Counted from the stretch's first letter, positions 36,163-44,101 are shown. The stretch: DNA of 64,000 bases from Mucilaginibacter xinganensis (GCF_002257585.1 NZ_CP022743.1:1488001-1552000); one strand, 5' to 3'. Notes: generated by a model from the sequence alone, not told the origin. Translations and numbers: made by a program.

Positions 36163-37200
36163 ATGACTGAAGATAGCGGTTTTATTGAGCAGGAAGAACA
36201 GGACCTTTATGAACACCTTCGCATAGTTGTTGATAAGGGGCAATCTTTGCTGCGGATTGATAAGTTTTTAATGTACCGCGTTGAAAACGCATCGCGCAAC
36301 CGTATTCAAAACGCAATTGAACTGGGCAATGTACTGGTTAACGATAAAGCCATTAAATCAAGCTACAGGGTAAAACCGCTTGATGTGATCTCGGTAGTAT
36401 TGCCGCATCCACCGCGTGATACGGAGGTTTACCCGGAGAATATCCCGCTTAATATTATTTATGAGGATGATGATGTACTGGTGGTTAACAAGCCTGCGGG
36501 CCTTGTGGTGCATCCAGGGTATAATAATTATACTGGCACGCTGGTAAACGGGCTGGTATATCATTTTCAGCAGTTGCCTACTTTGCCGGGTAATGATGGA
36601 CGCCCCGGCTTGGTGCACCGGATAGATAAAGATACATCGGGCCTGTTGCTGATCAGCAAAAACGAACGCTCCATGACCTGGCTGGCAAAACAGTTTTTTG
36701 ATCATACCATTGCCCGTAAATATATTGCCCTGGTTTGGGGCGACCTGCCCGAAGATGGCACAGTGACTGGCTACATAGGCCGCAGTGTGAATGACAGGAG
36801 GGTGATGTCGATTTATGACGACCCGGAAAAGGGAAAATGGTCGGTTACGCATTACCGCGTATTGGAGCGGATGGATTATGTAACGCTGATTGAGTGCCAG
36901 CTGGAAACCGGCCGTACGCACCAGATCCGTGCGCACATGAAACATATTGGCCACCCGCTGTTTAGCGATGCCACCTATGGAGGTGATAAAATATTAAAGG
37001 GAACTGTTTTCAGTAAATACAAACAATTTGTTGAAAATTGCTTTGAGTTAATGCCGAGGCAGGCGCTTCATGCGCAATCGCTTGGGTTTTTACACCCCAC
37101 CATAAAAAAGCAGCTGTACTTTGAAGCGCCGTTACCTGAAGACTTTAGCTCGGTTTTGCAAAAATGGAGAAAGTATGTGGGGGCAGAGGCTAAAGAATAG
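36163..37200 (+). CDS. rluD: 23S rRNA pseudouridine synthase, RluA/RluD family
   Basis: A 345-residue RNA-modifying enzyme. An S4 RNA-binding domain (about residues 25-85; LRIDKFLMYRVENASRNRIQNAI) precedes the catalytic domain with VVNKPAGLVVHPG, the catalytic Asp in VHRIDKDTSGLLLISKN, KYIALVWG, and the GRTHQIRAHMKHIGHPLFSDATYGG end block. The S4 plus this length suggests RluD, which modifies helix 69 of 23S rRNA; the exact site is inferred. A short acidic N-terminus (EDSGFIEQEEQDLYE) precedes S4. Confidence 0.92.
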   Translation: MTEDSGFIEQEEQDLYEHLRIVVDKGQSLLRIDKFLMYRVENASRNRIQNAIELGNVLVNDKAIKSSYRVKPLDVISVVLPHPPRDTEVYPENIPLNIIYEDDDVLVVNKPAGLVVHPGYNNYTGTLVNGLVYHFQQLPTLPGNDGRPGLVHRIDKDTSGLLLISKNERSMTWLAKQFFDHTIARKYIALVWGDLPEDGTVTGYIGRSVNDRRVMSIYDDPEKGKWSVTHYRVLERMDYVTLIECQLETGRTHQIRAHMKHIGHPLFSDATYGGDKILKGTVFSKYKQFVENCFELMPRQALHAQSLGFLHPTIKKQLYFEAPLPEDFSSVLQKWRKYVGAEAKE

Positions 37201-37356
37201 TGGTTGGAGGCTATAGATAAGAGCTTATTTAAGAGAGCCAACAAGTAAAAATAAAACAATAGATCTGTCAATAAAAACATAATAAGGGATAGAAGCGACT
37301 GATTGGTGTGAAGAAAAGCAACTAATCGCTGATCTCTATTCTCTAACCTATAAAAC

Positions 37357-38193
37357 ATGGTTCCAACATTCATCAATTTTAATGGCGAAATACTTCCGGC
37401 AGATACCAAACTGGTAGGGTTAAACAACCGCGCTTTTAAATATGGCGATGGCTTGTTTGAAAGCATGCGTTTAATGAAGGGCCAGCTTAAATTCGCCGAG
37501 CAGCATGCCGACCGCTTGCAGCGTGGAATGAAAGCGCTTAAAATTGACGGGTATTCGCAAATGGACGCCTGGTTTTTAAAAGAAAAAGCTGCCGACCTGG
37601 CCCGCAGAAATAAAGCCAAACATGGCCGCCTGCGGTTAACGGTTTATCGTGATTCTGATGGTTTATATACCCCATCGCAAAATAAAATGGGCTACTGCCT
37701 TGAGCTGCAGCCTATGGATGAGCCCCGCTATTTTTTGAATGATAAGGGCCTGATAGTTGATCTATATACCGAACTGCCCAAACCTACCAATTACCTGTCG
37801 AACATTAAAACCTGCAATTCCCTGATATATGTAATGGCAGGCCTTTATAAGATGCATAATAAGCTTGATGATGTTTTTTTGCTGAACCAAACGGGCAATT
37901 TATGCGAGGCAAGCAGCAGTAATATATTTATCTGGTACCAAAAGCACCTTTATACCCCGGCATTAAGCGAGGGCTGTGTAGAAGGAGTGATGCGCCAGGT
38001 TGTGATAAATATTGCTAAAAACAATAACATCCTGGTTACTGAAGCACAGATCAGTCCGGATATTTTATACGAAGCCGATGAGGTGTTTATTACAAACGCC
38101 GGCCGTGGCATACAGAGTGTTATTGGTTTTGGAGTGAGGCGGTATTTTAACGGATTAAGTAAAATACTGATAGAGGAACTGAATAAATTATAA
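37357..38193 (+). CDS. Class IV aminotransferase (4-amino-4-deoxychorismate lyase or branched-chain type)
   Basis: A 278-residue fold-type IV PLP enzyme. NNRAFKYGDGLFESMRLMKG is the N-terminal signature, the KTCNSLIYVMA region carries the Schiff-base lysine, and EASSSNIFIWYQ and GCVEGVMRQVV complete the cofactor site. The family includes PabC, IlvE and D-amino-acid aminotransferase. Because PabB is in this window and no other PabC is seen, PabC is the best guess, but the sequence alone does not settle it. The end overlaps the convergent HTH gene by 6 bp. A GATTAG-type repeat lies upstream. Confidence 0.82.
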   Translation: MVPTFINFNGEILPADTKLVGLNNRAFKYGDGLFESMRLMKGQLKFAEQHADRLQRGMKALKIDGYSQMDAWFLKEKAADLARRNKAKHGRLRLTVYRDSDGLYTPSQNKMGYCLELQPMDEPRYFLNDKGLIVDLYTELPKPTNYLSNIKTCNSLIYVMAGLYKMHNKLDDVFLLNQTGNLCEASSSNIFIWYQKHLYTPALSEGCVEGVMRQVVINIAKNNNILVTEAQISPDILYEADEVFITNAGRGIQSVIGFGVRRYFNGLSKILIEELNKL

Positions 38194-38475
38194 AGAGCTG
38201 CCGCTTTGTCTTAGCCTGTTTTCGGTCTGTTTTAATTCAACAATATTCCCCTGGTCTGCGCGGATCAGGTCTTCCAGCTCAAATTCAAGAATACCTGCAA
38301 TTTCAATCAGGCGGTTTAATGTAATACTGCTGTAACCCAACTCAATTTTGCTATAAGCATTTTGAGAGATCCGTAGTTTGGCCGCCAGGTAATCTTGTGT
38401 GTAATTTCTAAATTCCCTAATTTTCCTGATATTGGAAACTATTTGTTTGGTTTTTAATTCGCTTACTGATCCCAT
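38188..38475 (-). CDS. Small helix-turn-helix regulator (XRE type)
   Basis: The frame runs to 38538, but ATG 38475 gives a natural start (MGSVSELKTKQIVSN), making 95 residues. The Cro/C1-type HTH covers NIRKIREFRNYTQDYLAAKLRISQNAYSKIELGYSSITLNRL, with TQDYLAAKL as helix 2 and SQNAYSKIE as the recognition helix. The C-terminus (FELEDLIRADQGNIVELKQTENRLRQS) looks helical. It may autoregulate; no target is visible. A TACTTTCG box is only 1 nt upstream of the ATG, too close to be its promoter in the usual way. Confidence 0.78.
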   Translation of the reverse strand: MGSVSELKTKQIVSNIRKIREFRNYTQDYLAAKLRISQNAYSKIELGYSSITLNRLIEIAGILEFELEDLIRADQGNIVELKQTENRLRQSGSSL

Positions 38476-38817
38476 ACGAAAGTATTTATAAAACAGTATA
38501 AACGAAGTAAATAGCGCCCCGGTTTTTTTTAGGCGCAATTAACTATTGGGTTTTAATTAGGGAATGCTGCAATGCCGTTTACCGTTGCGGGCTACGCTAT
38601 CTATACCCCGTGGTGAGTTGTAAAATATTCTTTCAGTATTAAATATATATGATAAAATAACCCCATTCATTTAAAAGCCTTAAAGAGAAACTGATTTAGC
38701 GTAAAAGTAAAAGTATGGCTTATAAAGGCGAGGTTGCAATCCCTGGATATAATTTATTATTGTATGTATTATCAGTCATTTAATTATTAAAAATATTTAA
38801 ATACTTGACGGCGGTCA
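38476..38817. other. AT-rich gene-free stretch
   Basis: About 340 bases between the HTH gene and the small-RNA promoter. No open frame with a credible start and no clear repeat was seen. Low GC, with runs such as AATATATATGATAAAATAA. Confidence 0.55.
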
Positions 38818-38848
38818 TTTGTGGCGTAAAAAAGCATCTATAAATTTG
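38818..38848 (+). promoter_or_regulatory. Complete Bacteroidota promoter of an orphan transcript
   Basis: TTTG (38818..38821), 19 nt spacer, TAAATTTG (38841..38848): both elements and the spacing fit the -33/-7 consensus. It is the best-formed promoter in the window, yet no conventional gene follows. Confidence 0.68.
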
Positions 38849-38854
38849 ATACCA

Positions 38855-38926
38855 AAGGCAATGAATTATTTAGGGTATATTCTCCTGCCTGTGAGCGCAT
38901 CCTGCCGAAAGGCAGGATGTGTTTTT
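38855..38926 (+). ncRNA. Candidate small RNA of about 70 nt
   Basis: The promoter above would start a transcript near 38855. It ends in a perfect intrinsic terminator: CATCCTGCC, GAAA tetraloop, GGCAGGATG (38898..38919), then TGTTTTT. The heptamer TCCTGCC also occurs at 38883..38889, so the 3' arm has two possible partners. The 5' side can pair ATACC with GGTAT. A 31-codon frame from ATG 38861 runs through the hairpin and is a less likely reading. No known RNA family is recognised. Confidence 0.55.
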
Positions 38927-39098
38927 ATAACGACTATATTTAGGGCTATCCAATAACCCGAAATATGATTTAAGCTAGTGTACCCAGCCAAAATGAACAG
39001 GTTGCCTGCTGTATTTTAGTTGTTCCACCGGTTCACACTGTTCACATGGAACAAAGCTTAAAAACACATGTTTATTTCTTAATAATCGTTAAATATGA

Positions 39099-39329
39099 TT
39101 AAAAGTCGTCGTCCGGCAGGTGGTCATCATCAGCAGGATCATCGATATCTTCTTCAACTATAATATCGTGCAAGTTATTTTGATCGTCGGCAAGATCGTC
39201 AAATACCTCATCGTCATCATCGTCCCAGTTATCATCATCGTCTTCATCAGCCGGCGAAAATGCTGAAAACGTGTCATCTATATCAATGGTGCGGGTTTTA
39301 TCTTCTTTTTCTGTTAATGGCATTATCAT
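39099..39329 (-). CDS. Small highly acidic protein
   Basis: A 76-residue protein dominated by aspartate: SPADEDDDDNWDDDDDEVF and EEDIDDPADDDHLPDDDF. ATG codons at 39329 and 39323 are both possible (MIM.. or MPLTEKEDK..). It has no signal or membrane segment and is likely disordered. Possible roles, such as metal or basic-protein binding, are guesses. It lies alone, 66 bp downstream of the start of the Wzi-like gene's end on the same strand. Confidence 0.65.
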   Translation of the reverse strand: MIMPLTEKEDKTRTIDIDDTFSAFSPADEDDDDNWDDDDDEVFDDLADDQNNLHDIIVEEDIDDPADDDHLPDDDF

Positions 39330-39395
39330 AACTAAAAACGTTTCAGTAAAACGGAAGCCTAAAGTATATTAAATTATGCAAACTCATTGTCATAT

Positions 39396-40856
39396 TTATA
39401 AAAACGATTTTGATACTTTTAATATCAGTCCAAATGAGTTGTACAATAAGCCCCCGCGGTCATAGCCAATTTCATAGCCTATTGTATAGTTATTCTTTAA
39501 TGGTCTGCTGCTTTCCAGGTACAATGATGTTTGGTGTACCGTTACAAACGGCACCGGTGCTGATGGGAATGCCAGCTGCCCGCCCGGTACCCTATAAACC
39601 TCTGAACCGTTGGCATAGGTGCCATAATTTTGCGAATAAGACACTTTACCGGTATAAGACCAGTTAAAAGCAGATACTTCAGCTGCTAAATGTACTGCAG
39701 ATACGCGGTTGTTGGTAAAAAACTGCCTGTCAATAGGGGCGAATTTTTGCCTTGCATAATAAGCCGGAGTAATAAAAGGAGTTCCCAGCCCCAGTCCTTT
39801 GTACGACCAGCCCTGCACATACTCGTAATTGTTATAATAGTCTTCCTCGCCTGATTTGGTAGCCTTTGAACTTGGGTACCCAGCTTGGTTTTTGGTATAT
39901 AGAAACTCGAACACCAGCTTCTTCCAATAAAAACTACCAGACTTAGGCATATTGTTAACCAGGCTAATGCCGTTTAAGCCATCCGCAATATTGGCAAAAT
40001 GGATCAAAGCCCCGATATCGTAAAAGTTTTGACGGTACACAGAGAGGGTGAGGGCATCAAATTTATATTCGGCAGCGATATCGGCTGAGCCGAGATGATT
40101 GCCTACTTTCGAGGAGTTATACACTTTTCCACTAAGTACATACCAATAAGTTTGCAAGCCGTTAAGTTTATAAAACGAACCAAATACCTGTTTCTCATCT
40201 CCCCATACTGCTTCGTGATTAAAGCCTGCCTGTAATTTAAACCGCCAGTCTGGTTTGCCTATCCGGGCGTAAAGGTATTCTTCCAGGTAATAACTTTTAA
40301 AGCTTCTGCGTTCGCCCCATAAATTTGTATTGGTGGTGCCAATATAGCCATTGGCCATGCCCGCCTTAATGGCAAATAGTTTTCCAAATGCCGGAATGCT
40401 GTAGTAATTTGGGATGCTGATCTTTATTTTGGGAACACCTAATGCATTACCTGATACCGAAAATGAACCGGATGATAAAGTAGTATCAGCAATACCAACA
40501 ACATCTTTTGAGCGGCCCGCTTTGATCTCAAAAATGCCGGCCCGCGCCTTAATTAATCCTTCGATAAGGATAAACTGGCTGCTTTTTCCAAAGTTTCCGC
40601 GCCCTTCAAATGAAGCCCCCCAATCAAAAGTTTTAGTCGAATCATAGTCTTTCCGGAATTTAGCGAGGAAACTGCCGGAACCGCCGGAAAGCGGAATATT
40701 ACCAAACCGGTTTGCCCTTAGCCAAAAAGGTACCGTATTGCCGGAAGTGTATCCGCCCTGGGCCTCAAGGCTCACATGAATATCTTTGTCCTGCGCTTTG
40801 GCAATTCCGGAAAAGAGCAGCACAAATGCGGCTACAAGAGTCAGTGTTTTCTGCAT
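39396..40856 (-). CDS. Capsule assembly Wzi family outer-membrane protein
   Basis: A 486-residue exported protein with signal KTLTLVAAFVLLFSGIAKAQ. The mature start (VSLEAQGGYTSGNTVPFWLRANRFGNIPL) and FEIKAGRSKDVVGIADTTLSSGSFSVSGNALGVPKIKISIPNY match the Wzi-like family of 18-strand barrels. The barrel-type ending is GLILKVSKSFL. In E. coli Wzi holds capsule to the cell surface; in Bacteroidota members, polysaccharide attachment is plausible but unproven. There are no capsule genes next to it. Confidence 0.85.
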   Translation of the reverse strand: MQKTLTLVAAFVLLFSGIAKAQDKDIHVSLEAQGGYTSGNTVPFWLRANRFGNIPLSGGSGSFLAKFRKDYDSTKTFDWGASFEGRGNFGKSSQFILIEGLIKARAGIFEIKAGRSKDVVGIADTTLSSGSFSVSGNALGVPKIKISIPNYYSIPAFGKLFAIKAGMANGYIGTTNTNLWGERRSFKSYYLEEYLYARIGKPDWRFKLQAGFNHEAVWGDEKQVFGSFYKLNGLQTYWYVLSGKVYNSSKVGNHLGSADIAAEYKFDALTLSVYRQNFYDIGALIHFANIADGLNGISLVNNMPKSGSFYWKKLVFEFLYTKNQAGYPSSKATKSGEEDYYNNYEYVQGWSYKGLGLGTPFITPAYYARQKFAPIDRQFFTNNRVSAVHLAAEVSAFNWSYTGKVSYSQNYGTYANGSEVYRVPGGQLAFPSAPVPFVTVHQTSLYLESSRPLKNNYTIGYEIGYDRGGLLYNSFGLILKVSKSFL

Positions 40857-41208
40857 ATTAAAAGTTTAAATGAGAGATAAAATAACTTATCCAAACCATC
40901 GAATAACTTACTGTTAATTGAGAATTGCTGTAATAAAGAACAAAATGATATTGGCCTAATAACGCGTTTGGTAATTAATTATTATGAATAATATTTATCA
41001 TAAATTAATTTTTTCGGTAAAATACTAACCAACAGTCGCAATAAATAATAATTAATAATTAATCTATATGGTGTGATGCTTAAGATTATATAAGGTAATG
41101 AACTCGCCTGCTACGGGTATTTATAAGCAGAAATAGCTTGCCACAGTGATTCTTTTAAAAGATTAGATTATATGAAAAGGTATTGTGGGTATTTTATAAA
41201 ATAATTTG
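40857..41208. other. AT-rich gap upstream of the ribosomal operon
   Basis: About 350 bases upstream of rpsF and of the divergent Wzi gene. It holds AATTAATTATTATGAATAATA-type runs and no gene or defined element; the ribosomal promoter follows. Confidence 0.55.
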
Positions 41209-41216
41209 TACATTTG
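41209..41216 (+). promoter_or_regulatory. Promoter -7 box of the rpsF-rpsR-rplI operon
   Basis: TACATTTG is an exact TAnnTTTG match, leaving a leader of roughly 40 nt. CAGCCCCGTAATAGCGGGTAAATT in the leader can form a small hairpin (CCCG/CGGG). Confidence 0.68.
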
Positions 41217-41261
41217 CAGCCCCGTAATAGCGGGTAAATTATTTAAAATCAAAGTATAACA

Positions 41262-41624
41262 ATGCAACAGTACGAAATTGTGATCGTTCTAACCCCGTTG
41301 TTAACAGTAGAAGTTGCTGCAGAGGCTATCGCCAAATACAGCAAAATTCTTACTGATAACGGAGCCGAAATTGTCCAGGAGGATAATTGGGGTTTGAGAA
41401 AATTAGCGTACCCTATTCAAAAGAAGACTACAGGGTACTATCACTTAACTGAATTTAAGGCTCCAGGTGAATTAATTAACAAATTGGAAGTTGAACTACG
41501 TCGTGACGAGCGCGTATTACGTTTCCTTACCATTGCCTTAGATAAGCATGCTATTGCTTATAACGACAAGAAACGCAGTGGTGCTTTTAACAAAAAACCT
41601 AAAACAGAGGAGGCAGCACACTAA
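41262..41624 (+). CDS. rpsF: Ribosomal protein bS6
   Basis: A 120-residue small-subunit protein. QQYEIVIVLTPLL, AIAKYSKILTDNGAEIVQEDNWGLRKLAYPIQKK and GYYHLTEFKAPGE are the family blocks; ERVLRFLTIALD follows. The tail is lysine-rich (KKRSGAFNKKPKTEEAA). bS6 pairs with bS18 on the platform of the 30S subunit; in Bacteroidota these two, with bS21, hold the hidden 3' end of 16S rRNA. The stop codon overlaps the rpsR start by one base (TAATG). Confidence 0.97.
   Translation: MQQYEIVIVLTPLLTVEVAAEAIAKYSKILTDNGAEIVQEDNWGLRKLAYPIQKKTTGYYHLTEFKAPGELINKLEVELRRDERVLRFLTIALDKHAIAYNDKKRSGAFNKKPKTEEAAH
41608..41613 (+). promoter_or_regulatory. Strong Shine-Dalgarno before rpsR
   Basis: AGGAGG inside the end of rpsF, 10 nt before the rpsR ATG. 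It is unusual in this genome, where almost no start has one. Confidence 0.6.
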
Positions 41625-41887
41625 TGGCAAATGATCAGATCAAATACGTAACGGCCCCTAAAGTAGAGGATACACGTAAAAAATACTGCCGTTTTAAAAA
41701 GAACGGGATCAAGTATATTGATTACAAAGACGCTAACTTTTTATTAAAGTTTGTTAACGATCAGGGTAAAGTATTACCTCGCCGTTTAACCGGAACTTCA
41801 TTAAAGTTTCAGCGTAAAGTGGCCCAGGCTGTTAAGCGTGCACGCCACATCGGTTTATTACCTTATGTTACAGACTCATTAAAATAA
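41624..41887 (+). CDS. rpsR: Ribosomal protein bS18
   Basis: An 87-residue protein of the 30S platform. Family block: KKYCRFKKNGIKYIDYKDANFLLKFV, then GKVLPRRLTGTSLKFQRKVAQAVKRARHIGLLPY. A single cysteine remains (YCRFKK). It forms a heterodimer with bS6. A strong Shine-Dalgarno precedes it within rpsF; translational coupling to rpsF (TAATG) is also likely. Confidence 0.97.
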   Translation: MANDQIKYVTAPKVEDTRKKYCRFKKNGIKYIDYKDANFLLKFVNDQGKVLPRRLTGTSLKFQRKVAQAVKRARHIGLLPYVTDSLK

Positions 41888-41889
41888 TC

Positions 41890-41896
41890 AGGAGGT
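41890..41896 (+). promoter_or_regulatory. Strong Shine-Dalgarno before rplI
   Basis: AGGAGGT with 7 nt to the ATG at 41904, a near-perfect ribosome binding site, again unusual for the phylum. Confidence 0.7.
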
Positions 41897-41903
41897 AAAA
41901 GAA

Positions 41904-42347
41904 ATGGAAGTTATTTTAAAACAAGACGTAAAACACTTAGGTGATAAAGATGATGTAGTGAAAGTAAAGCCAGGTTATGGCCGTAACTACCTTATCCCTA
42001 AAGGTTATGCTATACAAGCTACAGTAAGCGCCCGCAAAGTGTTAGCTGAAAACCTTAAACAGGCGCAGTTTAAACAAGACAAGATCCGTAAGGATGCTGA
42101 TGCTATTGCCGCACGTTTAGAAGGTGTTAAACTTACTATCGGTGCTAAAGCCGGCGAAAGCGGTAAAATATTTGGTGCTATCAATACCATCCAGGTTGCT
42201 GATGCATTGAAAAAAGAAGGTTTTGAAGTTGACCGTCGCAGGATCACTTTTGAAACTGAACCTAAATTTGTTGGCGAATACATTGCTAACGTTAACCTGC
42301 ACAAAGAGGTTAAAGTTCAGGTGCCTTTTGAAGTAGTAGCTGAGTAA
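41904..42347 (+). CDS. rplI: Ribosomal protein bL9
   Basis: A 147-residue large-subunit protein. N-terminal domain EVILKQDVKHLGDKDDVVKVKPGYGRNYLIPKGYA with the L9 signature, a long connecting helix (RKVLAENLKQAQFKQDKIRKDADAI) and the C-terminal domain GESGKIFGAINTIQVADALKKEG. Complete length. It is the last gene of the operon, with an excellent terminator at 42394. Confidence 0.97.
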   Translation: MEVILKQDVKHLGDKDDVVKVKPGYGRNYLIPKGYAIQATVSARKVLAENLKQAQFKQDKIRKDADAIAARLEGVKLTIGAKAGESGKIFGAINTIQVADALKKEGFEVDRRRITFETEPKFVGEYIANVNLHKEVKVQVPFEVVAE

Positions 42348-42393
42348 TTTCAGGTTCCGGAATTTCGATTTTGGATTTAAAAGCATATAACTA

Positions 42394-42427
42394 AAGGTGT
42401 TGAGCGAAAGCTTGACACCTTTTTTTT
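42394..42427 (+). terminator. Terminator of the ribosomal operon
   Basis: AAGGTGTTGAGC, GAAA tetraloop, GCTTGACACCTT: 12 base pairs in RNA counting two G-U pairs, followed by TTTTTTT. Confidence 0.9.
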
Positions 42428-42434
42428 GGCCTGT

Positions 42435-42543
42435 TGTCATTCTGAGCGAGAGCGAAGGATCTTCTGCGCGGGACAAGAGGGCGGACAGGAGTGATGGTTA
42501 CCTAACAATTCGATAAGATTCTTCGCTCTCGGCCAGAATGACA
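42435..42543. repeat. REP-like inverted repeat TGTCATTCTGAGCGAGAGCGAAG
   Basis: The left arm 42435..42463 (TGTCATTCTGAGCGAGAGCG..) and right arm 42515..42543 (AAGATTCTTCGCTCTCGG..GAATGACA) are nearly complementary and enclose about 50 bp. This TCATTCTGAGCG.. wording is a common dispersed intergenic repeat of Bacteroidota chromosomes. Non-coding. Confidence 0.8.
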
Positions 42544-42584
42544 AAAAATACCTTTAAACAAGCTAAATTTTCTACTTTTAAACA

Positions 42585-43346
42585 ATGAAAACTACTCGCG
42601 GCAAAAAGCCCGTTTCAAACAATAAATCAGCTAGTGGAAGATCAAAGGGTTTTTTTAATGGCGGCCTTTGGCGGCTTATCTTTCGTGTTGTAAAACTTGT
42701 ATTTATAGTTTTCGTTGCCGGGAGTTTGTTTTTCGTTATCCTGTTCCGCGTTGTGAACCCGCCGGTAACCTGGCTCATGATCCAGCGAGGATTTGAACGC
42801 AAGGCAGCCGGTAAAGATTGGAAGATAGATAAGCAATGGAAGAGCTTTGATGAGATTGCCCCATCTATGAAACGCGCCGCCGTAGCTGCTGAAGACCAGT
42901 CGTTTTTAGAGAATCATGGCTTTGATTTCCACGCTATTGAAAAAGCCATCAAAAAAAATGCAAACAGTAAAAAACTGATAGGAGGGAGCACCATTTCGCA
43001 GCAAACAGCCAAGAACGTTTTCCTTTGGCCGGGCAGGTCTATCATCCGCAAAGGGTTTGAAGCCTGGTTTACCCTGCTGATGGAGGTTTTTTGGAATAAA
43101 AAACGCATTATGGAAGTTTACCTGAATGTAATTGAAATGGGCGACGGTATTTACGGGGTTGAAGCGGCGTCACAGGCTTACTTTCATAAACCGGCGTCGC
43201 AGCTGAGCAATCATGAAGCAGCGGCAATAGCAGTAATATTTCCAAGCCCGCTAAAATGGTCGGCAACGCACCCTACCAGGTATTTAAGGCACAGGCAGTA
43301 TTTGATCATGAAGAATATGCGGAGGTTGGGGCCGCTGGAGTTTTAA
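42585..43346 (+). CDS. mtgA: Monofunctional peptidoglycan transglycosylase
   Basis: A 253-residue GT51 enzyme that polymerises lipid II into glycan strands. A basic N-terminus (RGKKPVSNNKSASGRSKG) precedes one membrane helix (LVFIVFVAGSLFFVILFRVV). Catalytic blocks: AAVAAEDQSFLENHGFDF (catalytic Glu), GGSTISQQTAKNVFLWPGRS and WNKKRIMEVYLNVIEMGDGIYGVEAASQAYF. No transpeptidase domain follows, hence MtgA rather than a bifunctional PBP. It acts on the outer face of the inner membrane. Confidence 0.95.
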   Translation: MKTTRGKKPVSNNKSASGRSKGFFNGGLWRLIFRVVKLVFIVFVAGSLFFVILFRVVNPPVTWLMIQRGFERKAAGKDWKIDKQWKSFDEIAPSMKRAAVAAEDQSFLENHGFDFHAIEKAIKKNANSKKLIGGSTISQQTAKNVFLWPGRSIIRKGFEAWFTLLMEVFWNKKRIMEVYLNVIEMGDGIYGVEAASQAYFHKPASQLSNHEAAAIAVIFPSPLKWSATHPTRYLRHRQYLIMKNMRRLGPLEF

Positions 43347-43415
43347 TTTGAGCGGTTATGCTTTTGGATATAGGTTAATTATTGCTGGACACATTACAAA
43401 ACTTGGTTTAACAAT

Positions 43416-43453
43416 ACGCCCCGCAGATCTTTTAAAAGATCTTGCGGAGGCGT
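43416..43453. repeat. Long bulged palindrome after mtgA
   Basis: ACGCC-CCGCA-GATCTTTT meets AAAAGATC-T-TGCGG-AGGCGT: 18 paired positions with single-base bulges. Perfect central palindrome GATCTTTTAAAAGATC. No T-run follows in either direction, so it is more likely a palindromic repeat than a terminator. Confidence 0.75.
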
Positions 43454-43552
43454 AATTAATATTATTTGGTTTAAACACCGGTGCCATTTATTAAAAGAAG
43501 CATAGTACAGTGATAGCTCATGCTTATTGATTCCCAAAATGACACGGCAGTA

Positions 43553-43975
43553 TCATGGGTTTACTGAAAAAGTGCCGTTCGCACAAATGTACACGTTAGA
43601 AAACAGTGCATTTGCCCCGGTAGCACTTCCTGACGTTGCACATGTTGAATAAGAAAAGTGTAGCGTTCCACCCGGGCCACGCATACCTACATTATAATGG
43701 CCGGTTACTATGTTTACATTTTGTGGTGAGGAGAAGTTATAAGAAGCAGCAGTTCCACCGGGATCTAATGGAATAAACTGTATTTGATAAGTACAACAAC
43801 CGGTGTTGTTTTGTAAAGCTACAGATACGGTTGAGATAGCAGGAGTGGACGTATTAACAGGTGTTTTCACATCGGTTGTTACATTTTTGGCTCTGGCATC
43901 CGCTGTAAGGGTTTGTGCTTTAACGGCAATGCAATACATTAACATCATACTGCATAGTAAAATGAGTTTTTTCAT
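43553..43975 (-). CDS. Hypothetical secreted protein
   Basis: A 140-residue exported protein (signal KLILLCSMMLMYCIAVKAQ). The mature part is rich in Thr, Ser, Asn and Gly (TTDVKTPVNTSTPAISTVSVALQNNTGCCTYQIQFIPLDPG) with four cysteines, including an adjacent pair, which could form disulfides outside the cytoplasm. I do not recognise the family. It stands alone. Confidence 0.68.
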   Translation of the reverse strand: MKKLILLCSMMLMYCIAVKAQTLTADARAKNVTTDVKTPVNTSTPAISTVSVALQNNTGCCTYQIQFIPLDPGGTAASYNFSSPQNVNIVTGHYNVGMRGPGGTLHFSYSTCATSGSATGANALFSNVYICANGTFSVNP

Positions 43976-44101
43976 ATTTTTTATTGGTTAAGGTTAATAG
44001 GTCTAATATAATCATAAAAAAAGTTTAAATAAAATGGCTTTTAATAAAATTTAGCTAATTATTAAACTTAATCAACCTAATCTAACCCAATCAATCACTC
44101 A

